A DNA stretch of 64,000 nucleotides from Stenopsyche tienmushanensis (taxonomy: Eukaryota > Arthropoda > Insecta > Trichoptera > Stenopsychidae): positions 620,001-684,000 of the forward strand of contig WACJ01000115.1 of assembly GCA_008973525.1 (NCBI GenBank), in the 5' to 3' direction. Under the pieces are notes generated by a model. It made no database searches. It was not told where the DNA came from and saw only the letters and a list, made by a program, of their open reading frames with translations. A program made the translations under genes and the position numbers. The first letter of the stretch is position 1, and the number at the start of each line of letters is the position of its first letter. Shown piece after piece: positions 36,858 through 47,700 of the stretch.

Positions 36858-37390
36858 ATGCGTGGGAATAATTCGCGATTTTATTTGAATAATTATTATA
36901 ATGTAAAAGTTAATAAATAAAGTACAATAATCATTTTGGCCGTTTTTTATATTGTTCGGACCTTGCACCTGATTCTAAGGGTTGCAGGATGAACAAACCG
37001 TCTATTCTTTCTGGGGAGCCTTGCGGACTTGTTGTGTTAATTGTTGGTGTATAAACTTCCTTTGCCACCATGTATTAATTTTGCGTTGTATTCTCATCAT
37101 CTGGAAGCCTCTACCTCGTGATCGTCGACATATCACTAATGGTAAATAAATTTAAGTATTGAAAGTTTATAATGTTTTAATTGTTTCCCTCTCTTTTCGA
37201 GGAATCCTCCTTTTCGGTGTCGTCGAATGAGCGGTCGGAGATAAAGAATCACCCCCTCTGCAGAGATTAAATACGGATTTCCGTCGCATGCTGCGAGTCC
37301 GTGTCGGGGCTGCAGAGCCCCATCGCTACTGAGTGGCCGACGCCTCCCGTTCTTTTCGTCGAGGGTCGTCAAACGCAACAAATCCTTATA
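36858..37390 (-). mobile_element. hAT-associated repeat, inverted copy
   Basis: The reverse complement of this stretch matches 39545-40045. Shared blocks include CAGTAGCGATGGGGCTC, GACGGAAATCCGTATTTAA (one mismatch), GATTCTTTATCTCCGA and GAGAGGGAAACAATTAAA. The matching end is GCGTGGGAATAATTCGC at 36858. It lacks the TGGTCGGCAA terminus seen in the other copy, so its outer edge is truncated. It abuts the 3' end of the transporter gene. Confidence 0.75.
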
Positions 37391-37831
37391 ATAAATGACA
37401 TTTAAAATGCCATTGAATAGCTACATCATTTTACTTTGGTGAGCATCAAAATAGCGGAATGCAGGTTATATATTTCTATGTTATGTGGGTATTAAACAGG
37501 TTGACGCACAGAATTAATTAAAAAATAATGCAAATATACACTTTGGCTCCACAAAAACGTTGTATAATAAAAATCCGTATTATACGAAGTTTGAAATTCA
37601 TACAAAAATTGTCTTTGCATCCCAAAAAAAAAATCGAAGTTTATTAATATATTATTTTTATTAAACAATCGACGAAATATAAATTTGCATATTTATTGAA
37701 ACACTTCCATAGTATGCATATAACATCAACCCCTATTTGGCTTATTAATTATGGTCATATATCCAAAAATTGATACTCGGCTAATGACGCCACTCCAGAA
37801 TAGTCAGCGATAAGGATGATGCGATTATATG

Positions 37832-38113
37832 TTAACCCTTTGAGTAATGAGATAATTTAAAATCATCAAAATCTTAGATGCTATATTTGCTTGTCCGCCA
37901 CTTATATCGTAATATAAATCCACTTGTCTGTCAAGACCGTCGCAGCATGTATGAACCTTGTACGTAAATAAATAAACACTATCGATGGCACACAATATTC
38001 GGTCATTTCTTCGCGTAAAAAATACACTTGAAATCGATTCATTATACCATTCACACATCATTATTAGTCGATAAATTTGGGTTAATTGTCTATACAATCG
38101 TACGATATACCTC
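37832..38113 (+). repeat. TTAACC repeat family, copy D
   Basis: It begins TTAACCCTTTGAGTAATGAG and keeps TAGATGCTATATTTGCTTGT, AAATAAATAAACACTATCGA, ACACAATATTCGGTCATTTC, ATTCACACATCATTATTAGT and TGTCTATACAATCGTACGAT. It lies about 630 bp upstream of the esterase start codon and so could overlap its promoter. Confidence 0.8.
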
Positions 38114-38741
38114 CCAACAAAATGAGCCTCGACTCATTTTTTTCTTACGCCTTGTCAGTAACAAAGTGATATAGTGAATTTACAGCACGACCTTGCTACC
38201 GATATATGAATGTATGATGAGACGCAAACATCCATCTTTTTCTCAGAATTTTCAGTATGGAATGAGTTAAGTTAATTATTTAGGTTAGCCAATTCTGAAC
38301 GATTTTTTTGGCAGATCCTATGTTAGCCGACACAATTTCTTCTCGAATTTATTTTATTTCATCAACAATGTTATATCAAAACCATGCTGTATAAAATCGT
38401 GTTATATGAAGCCCGTGTAAACAGTCCCAATGAATTCTTAATGCGGATTTTTTTAAACATTCCATCTTTTCTTCATTATTAAAATTAGTATTTTTATGTG
38501 CATATGTTCGTTGTTCATCTGTACCAATAATTAAATGTAACCACCTTATTATTAAAATTAGTATTTGAATTATTTTACAAATGATATCAAATAATAATAT
38601 TATTGATTCTAGGAGAATAATTCAAGTTTTGCTCCTCTGGTGTAATGATGGCTGACTTCTACTTGTAACGCTAGAGCATTGACTACTTTCAATCGGTCTT
38701 GGAGCCGCTCCGAGTAAACACTTGTTGCAGAATCTTGTAAC

Positions 38742-41700
38742 ATGGAAGTTAATTTTGTCTTTGTCCTATCATTTTTGGCAATAATTTGCTCCAGCAGCTG
38801 CGAAACTCCCCTGGTCGTTGAAACTCTCGATGGTACTCTCAGAGGTACCTATTTATCATCTGTCAATGGAAAGACATTTCGAGCATTCATGTCCATACCT
38901 TTTGCAGAGCCTCCCATTGGACCTCTTCGATTCAAGGTCAGATATAACATTCATTACTTTCCAATTTAACTATACTACGCTAAATCCATTTTGTTGTATT
39001 ACCAACCGGCGGAACATTAAGACGATAACAGTTCGGTTATAGTTTTGATATTTTAAAATCATCTTAAAAACATTTGGTAATTTATGATATAGAAAGGTCA
39101 CATATCATAGAACAGGGGCCATCAAACTTGTTTGAGAATCGGACGAAATGATTTTTTTTTAAACATGATGAACCGGACGAAAAATATTATCATCAACTAT
39201 CCTATCCTATCCTAAATGAGTCAATTTTAAAATGACTTAAACGTAGATGCCATTTTTGTTTGTCTGCCACTTATCTTACGTACAAAACTACTTATCTGTC
39301 AGGACCATGCAGTGTATATAGAGCTTGTATATAAATATAAAAACATTTTTTATAGCGCGCAATATTCCTTCATTTCTTTGCGTTAACATAAACAATACAC
39401 TTGAAATTGATCAATTTGGGTTATCATTATTACTTGATAATAGTGGTCGGCAACCTACTACCCGCGGGTAATTGTATTACCCACTACGACATTTTGAATT
39501 ACCCACTACCACGAGGGGAGTTCCGAATCACGGAGTACTCCAAAGATCGGACGCACCCGTGCGCCTCTCGACTGAACCTGAAGGTACTCGATGAGAAGCG
39601 ACGGAGCTCCGCCTCTCAGTAGCGATGGGGCTCCGCAGCCCCGAGATGAACTCGCAGCATATGCAACGGAAATCCGTATTTAACCTCGGCAGAGAGGGCG
39701 ATTCTTTATCTCCGATCGCTCATCTGACGACACCGAAAAAGAGGAATCCTCAAAAAGAGAGGGAAACAATTAAATCATTAAGAACATTCAATACTCAATT
39801 TATCTACCCTTTTGTAATACGGCGACGATCACGACCAGTTTGCAAGGCTCCCTAGAAAAAATAGACAGTCTGTTCGTCCTGCAACCCTTAGGATCGGGTG
39901 CAAAGTCTGAACAACATAAAAAACGGCCCATGACCAAAAATCAATAATTAACAGCAAAAACTATTAATTTATTTTATTTATTTACTTTTTCATTATTACA
40001 ATTATTCAAAAATATTTGCGAATTATTCCCACGCTACAAAATAATAATATTTTTATCACTTAATTTTAATTTAATTTTTATTCTTAATTTTAAGTAAATA
40101 ACTGAAGATCAATTTTTGTTTTAAACTGTTTTTTATTTTTTTTAAACTTTTACTCTTTTTTTATCAAATGAAATTTTGAAAATCGATTTTTACCTAGTCT
40201 TTCAAAAGTTTGTCGACCACTGACCTATACAAAGGTACAAGTACGTAAGACACGTCTCTGTCTCCCAATCATAATCTCCGAGCTCAACGTGCAAAACACT
40301 CTCTCCGTCGCAAGAGTGCTCTTTCTAGATCACTGGAATGCAATCGCAAATACGCGACTGTACTCATCAAGAGGTTAAACTTGGCCGTAATTTATTTTTT
40401 ATTGATGAGGTTGGTTTATCAACAATAGAGAATCGCAAAAAATATCTAAAATATCACATCTTTTTTTTGACGTGAACCAAATTTTTAAATAGTTCTTCAA
40501 TAATATTTATATTATCCTTATAAACAACTGGTATGCTGATTTCAATTATATCGGCAATTTCAGTAACGTTTCTGATTCTATTACTTCTATTTATATTTTT
40601 ATTATCTGCACTTCTAAATCAGAGAAATTTCTGGAACAAATTTTTACATTTGCGAACACTTAAAATATCGCCCAGTACATCGTAAATATTTTTAGTGGCG
40701 CGTGTTGCAGTCTCTTTTTTGAGAAGATGGTAAAGCATTAAATTTCGAATAAATTCTTCGCTCGGCAAAAATCGATCCATTGTAAGTTGGGTTATTAAAT
40801 TTGAATTTTAAAAATCACAATTTATTTTTGATGAGTATAGTTACCAAAAGAGCACAAAACACGATTTGAAATTGCAGCAGTCTAAGTGCAACTAATCCCA
40901 AAAAAACGCTCAAGCAATAAAACGAAAACCATTTTGTGTTCCACTTATATTATAACGGATAATATTAAATCTGTATCCAAAAACTTGTCCTTTATTGCAC
41001 ATCAGATTAATTCCAGTAAAGTATGTTTTTGACAAACCAGTTTTGATTTAAAAAAACGCATTACTAAATATGAAGTACTTGCGTCACAATTGGTGCTTTT
41101 TGTGCAAAAAAGCCTTTCACTTTTAATTTATTCAGCTGTACATTTTTGGATTGAACGGATGTATTTATTTTGACAATAATTCTTTATAGAATTCTGTTTA
41201 GTTCTTCATACAGATTTACAATTTATATAAATTTTGAAATATTGTCGACATTTTGATTTTTGCCAAATTATAGTTTGAATATTTAACAATTAATTCACTA
41301 TATAGCCGCATAAATAGAATAACTTTATTGAAAGCCGTTCTAAACTAAAAAGCCAAAATGTTAGCCCATCTGTAACACGAAAATCTTGATCCATTTCGAT
41401 CTGTAATAATTTCCAAATATTTTTCTTAACCCCAACTTCCAAAGTCCAATTGCAAGTTGAACACAACAACATGAATTCATCATCAAATTTAAACTATCTT
41501 TTATATGAGATAATGATCATCGTCAAAACAAAATGATCACGCATCGGAAGATATTTTGTGGACGTTACTTAAAAATGACAGTTTTTTAATGGATAATATC
41601 CATATATTTTTTAGTATAATGATGATTTTCAGCCATGTCGTGCCATTGATGCATCATCAACATTCGTGCCAAATTTTTTCTACGTTTAATCTTTCCTTTC

Positions 41701-44700
41701 AACAATAACTGCAACATGCAAGAGCTCAAATTATACTTCATTGTTTTGAGCATATTGTCTTCATAAGTATTGTCTGAATGCAACTCTCACACCATTGTAT
41801 TGTTTGTATAAATATCGGTCGCACAGATCTGTGATTTTCATCACTTCAATTTTATATAGACATTAAAACACATCAAGCTGTATATTCAACATGTTATATA
41901 AAGACATCACCAATATCATTAAAAATGATCGACCAGTTAGAGTGGATCAAAACTTACACAAAAAAAGCGGTTTTCGAGTCAAAATGGCAGCTTAAAATTT
42001 GTACACACTTTTCTTTGCAAATATTTTTTGTACATTTTATGCATGTATTATATACGACTTTAAATATGACTTTTTTCTTGCCATCAATTGCATACAAATT
42101 CATCATTTCTCAACTTCTTCTAAGGTTTTCCCGCTGTTTTAATAAAGTAAAATAGTAAAATAAAGCGGAATATTTTTCAATTAATATCCTTTCAATCATA
42201 TAATACGAATGCATTTCTGTTGTAAATTGATCATTTACTATTAAAAATAAATATTCACTAACAGCAGTGCTTACATTTTTATAACAGAAGATCTTACTTT
42301 TAATGGAATCATTTTTTATTAATCATTTGTATTTTATGTATGCAATAAATGTGTTTGATTTTCACTAGTTGTACCATTAATAAGTTTTTCTACGTTCCAA
42401 ATTTGAATCTGATTCGTTGAACTTTTTTTTCAAATTCTCTCATTTTTAGCGATTTTTATTGGGTTAAAGGTAGTTAATAAAATGTTTGGCTATTAAATGA
42501 TATGACTGAGTTTTTGTCAATCAATTGGGAATACAAAATCAAGTTAGGTATTTATGTATTTTTTTTATTTAAAAAAATTGAAAGGTAGATATTTTATTAA
42601 AATTTCTCATGTGGACCATCTTTATAAGTAAATTTCAACAATTTCATCAAGATAAACCCATAACAAAAAACAATACGATTTTATAATGCAGGCGCCAATC
42701 AAAGCTAAGCCCTGGGAAGGTGAACGAGACGCAAGCAAAGATGCTCCCATTTGCATACAAAACAATCCATATGTGAGGATGGAACAAATATCTGGCCAGG
42801 AAGATTGCTTATATCTCAACGTTTATGCCCCGAAGGTAATATGGAAATTTTAAATTTTCACCAATAAGAATTTTTACAACTTTTTTACATTTTTTTTAGA
42901 ACGCTCATCTTTTACCTGTAATGGTATTTTTACATGGTGGCGGATGGATTTGCGGCTCTGGCAACAAAGAATTTTATGGGCCAGAACGATTGCTTGACCG
43001 CGATGTCATTCTAGTTGGAGTAAATTACAGACTGAGTGAGTTGAAGACTGATAACTCTTTGAAAAATATAAAAATGGTGTTCGTACATTTTTAACATATT
43101 TTTTTTAAATTTAAAAACAACTTTATTGAAATATAATGTATTTATAGCTTTGTCAATAGGAATAATTTGACCACTTTGATATTTTTTTAATACATAGGCC
43201 CAATATTCTAAGTGTTAGGGCTGTCGAAATATACTTTTAGAATAAGTATAAAAACAATGGGATGTAGTTTGATTATTGATCAATTTCACGGATTTTACAG
43301 CTTTGTCAAGCTATAAGTAAACTGCGATCTGCGTAGATGATCGGTTTTATAAGACAATTATATTTACAGGTATTCTAGGCTTTTTTTCAACCATGGATGA
43401 GGCTGCTCCAGGTAACTGGGCATTAAAAGATCAGAGGATGGCGTTAGAATGGATTCAGAAAAATATTATGTTTTTCGGTGGAGATCACTCTCGAGTTACA
43501 CTATTTGGAGAGAGTGCGGGAGGCGCGAGTGCTCATTACCATATGATGTCACCAAAAAGTAAAGGTAAATGATATATTATATACTTTTATCGATTGATTG
43601 ATTTATAGGGTAGTTATATTAGAGAATCAAAAAGTAAGCAAAATTTAAGCGTCATTTTGTAGTGAATAATTGATACAAATTTAGGTGAATATCTTTCTGA
43701 AAAAAACATTCTTTATTATATGGTTATTTCGCACTTTCTTCGTTTTTATCCTGACCAGTGATTGACCAGTGATTGCAGCTTCTAAATTTTGATTATCTAG
43801 ATCGCCAAGAATCTTAAATTTCAATAATTACTTCTTTCACCATTGATTGAAAAAAAATACATATTAAAATACCGTAGAATAATCACTAAAAATTTATTGG
43901 TGAACATGACTAATTTACGCCTATATTATCGAGAGAAAACTCATAAATTTCTTTATTACGATATAACTGCAGACGATACATAGAAAGGTATTGATAATTG
44001 TAAACATACAAACAGAAAGAATATACCCATTTTGACTGTAAGACCGGCTTAATCATGAAAAATATTATTTTGTATGTGAGGTGGGATATGCAAAAATAAT
44101 CTAAATTGATTTGCTCAAATCAAATGAAACAGTCGCGGGAAATGTGCGTCGTAATAAATTAAAAAGTCTCAAATAAAAACGTTCATGTCTAACCAACAGG
44201 AAATTTGTCATATTTCATTATATCAATACATGTCTCCTCATCCACAATACTGACAGGATCAGGAATTAAATCGGGATGTTTTTATCACATCCTCTACATT
44301 AAGCCGGTATGACAAATTTACATTACAATTTCATAATTACCATCAAGTAAAAGTAATTTCATTCTTAAATATAAATATCGTCAATTATATAAAATAATCT
44401 TAAAATAACTTTGGCAGATTTGGCAGGATTCGCCATAATGAATCGATAAGTATATTCAATATAAATCAAGATATAAAAGGATAAATATAAAACGATAAAT
44501 CAAAAAGGCGGAGGAGGAATGGATGAGGCAGCAGTATGATTAACGCGAAAGTCTTAATCAAGACCACAATGCATTTGAGCTTCACAAAGAAGTGAAAAAA
44601 ATATCTGGGACAACCAGGAAAACTTCATCAGCATGTCTGATGGACGATTTCAAAAAACGAATTCTGGATAAAAAATAAATTATTGACATATGGGAAAAGC

Positions 44701-47700
44701 ACATTGAAAAGTTGTTCAAAGATAACTTCACAATTGACCGTGAATTGGAAGGACCTCCCATTCTTAAGTCTAAAATTCTGCATGCCATTGCAACTTTGGC
44801 CAACAGGAAATCATGCGATCTGAATGAAATCCTAGTAGAATTATTAAAATTTAATAGCGAAGATCACATTCTTCTAAGGTTGGTAGTAATCGACATTTGT
44901 CACTTTACCTAAGGAGCTACACACAATGAACAAGTGCGAATATGATCTGGATGATACGAAATTCGGTTTCCAAAAAGCTTTTGGAACTAGAGAAACATTA
45001 TTAGCAGTTAATGTCTTACTACAGAAGTATCGGGACCAAAGCAAATAAATATTTGCATGATTTATAGACTACGAAAAAGCATTTGATAGGGTAAGGCACA
45101 CGACACTAATGAAGATGCTCGGAAAATGCAATATTCACTCTAAAGACCAGAACTGTATTAAAAACCTTTACTGGCATCAAACGGCAGAGTTCAGACATGG
45201 AAGTGGAATTACAGAGGGTATAGCTATACAAAGAGGAGTTAGATATGGTTGTATTATGTCACCCCAATCTAAATTTCAAAAAAAAATAATTAAGATCAAC
45301 GGAGTCGTAATAAATACTATCAGATATGCTGATGATATAGTTACATTGGCTGAAAGTTAAGATGATCTTAAAAACCTTCTAAATATAATTAATGTTGCCG
45401 GAGAAAGGATTGGTTTGATAATCAACGTCTCTGAAACCAAATGGATGACGTTTGAGAGACTTGATTGTTCTGGTTCATCTCTGCAGCTAAATGGAGTAGA
45501 TGTCAAAGTGGTTGACCGATTCAAATACCTTGGCAGCATCTTAACAAAGACGCTCGACCCGAATAAAGAAGTAAGATGCCGAATAGAAGATGAACGTGCT
45601 ACATTTATCAAAATCAGGGCATTTACCAAATGCTACATATGGTCAGCTCCTCTGTATGGTTGTGGAACATGAATTTTCAAATATAAACAATAACAACACA
45701 ATATACATTAAATTCATCCTTAATTAACAAAAATTTAGCCTATTATTTTCTTTGTATTAATATAATATTAAATTCATGCATTACTTATTGACATCTATCA
45801 TATTTGTAATAAATATCAATATATTTAGGACTTTTTCATCGGGCAATTCTGCAATCAGGAACAGCGCTATGCACATGGGCGTATTCTCATCCAGGAAAAG
45901 CTGAAGAGAATGCTAAGATTTTGGGGAAAATTATGCGCTGTCCATTATATGACAACAAAGCACTGGTGGAATGTCTTCGTACGAAAACAGCTGAGGAGCT
46001 TATAGCTGCTGGGTCATCGTTTTTTGTAAATAATTTAGTATAATGACTAGCTACTGTTTGTTATTTATATCAAAGAAAATTGTAACTATAATAGCACAAA
46101 TGAGAAAAAAATATTGCTATTCATTCTTACTCAGGGCAATACAGTGCTATTACCCCAAGGAATAATTATCAATTTTATTGGACAAAATTACTATTTATAC
46201 AGTCATAGTTACTCATTGCTGAATACTATGATCTCCTTGAAGCGAATTTTTCGTCAAGGAAAACATTCGATATAAATAAAAACCAGGCAGTATAGGATGG
46301 ATGAATTGCAAAATTATCATGAAGTAAACGTATCTATTTTTTCAGGAATGGGACTATGACCCCATGATTCCATTTAGACCAGTAATTGAACCAATGAATG
46401 ACGATTCATTTTTGACTGAGGAGCCTAGGAAAGTAATGGAAGAAAATAGACTTCACGATGTAAGTGTGATGATAGGATGGAATGAAAACGAAGGCGCCAT
46501 TAGATCGGCATGTATGATAGTATTGTTTTCTAACTGTGCCTATTTTATTAAAATACTTCATTTTACGGCTTTATTTGTTTTCTTTTCAACAGCAATATTT
46601 GGAGTTCCGGGATTACTAGAAGAATTTATGGATAATTTCGATCGAATAGCTCCGATAACATTCCATTATGATAGATCCAAGTATTCCAACGAGCTGACAA
46701 GTGCAATCAAAGATTATTATTTTTCATCGGATCTATCAAATTTCAAGCAAAATTTGACTACAGTTAGTATATATTTTTTTAGTTCGTAATAAAAAATTTC
46801 ATTATGAACCAAAAAAATATTTTTTAGCGATATATAATCAATATATAGACAAATTGCTGCTGATGGAATGCGAGAGAACGTATTGTAATGAACACGTCTT
46901 TGACGTGCAATGTTCATAAAACCTCTTCGCCATTTGTAAGTTTTCTTCACTTAATGCAGCGATTGCTAATATGTGGTACGCTTGCCAATTTTTATTTTAT
47001 TTCGCTAGACATATTTTTCAAGGCAATATATCATCTATGCATAGACGATGCATCCTGGTTGCTTTCGTAGATCAAACTCATTGATTTCGGTTTCAAATGC
47101 ATAAAATATGTGATTAACGATCACGTACTCAAATAATATAAATAACCTAAATATCCAGCTTCGTTCTATTGTTTTTAAGCATTTCTACTAGACTGAGAAC
47201 TGGCAGCATAAAATAAGGATTATCTAACATATGTGAATAAGTGAATAGTTGTGTTCTTGCATGTTTCTGGACTACCATTATGACAGTCTGGCGACTAAAT
47301 TTCGTTGGGTTTGGGAGGGGAGGGGGTTGAAATCTATTAAAAATTCAACATAATTAATTCATACTTTCAAAGTAGATTTTTTTCATTGTCTATAAATTAA
47401 GAAAATAAATAATCATTTATAATGTTGCCAGACTATTTACTGCTTGTTAAAATAGTACCAGACTGGTTTAACCTGTTGAGGAGCGAGAAAATTTAAAATC
47501 GATGAAGTCGTTGATGTCATAATCGCTTTACGTCGATTACTTTCTGTCAGCTCCTAATCAGCGTAAGACAATCTTCAATTGTAAATGAACACTTGATAGT
47601 GAATACAAGACCACGTCATTTCTTTACATAAACAATGCACAAAAAATCGATTCATTTGCTCCTCCTTTAGAAGGAAATGATAATTGAACAAAGACTCATT

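Noticed and set aside
46364..46789. Single 141-codon frame across this segment
   Set aside because: It reads through an 81-bp intron (46512-46592). The spliced form joins conserved esterase sequence with correct phase.
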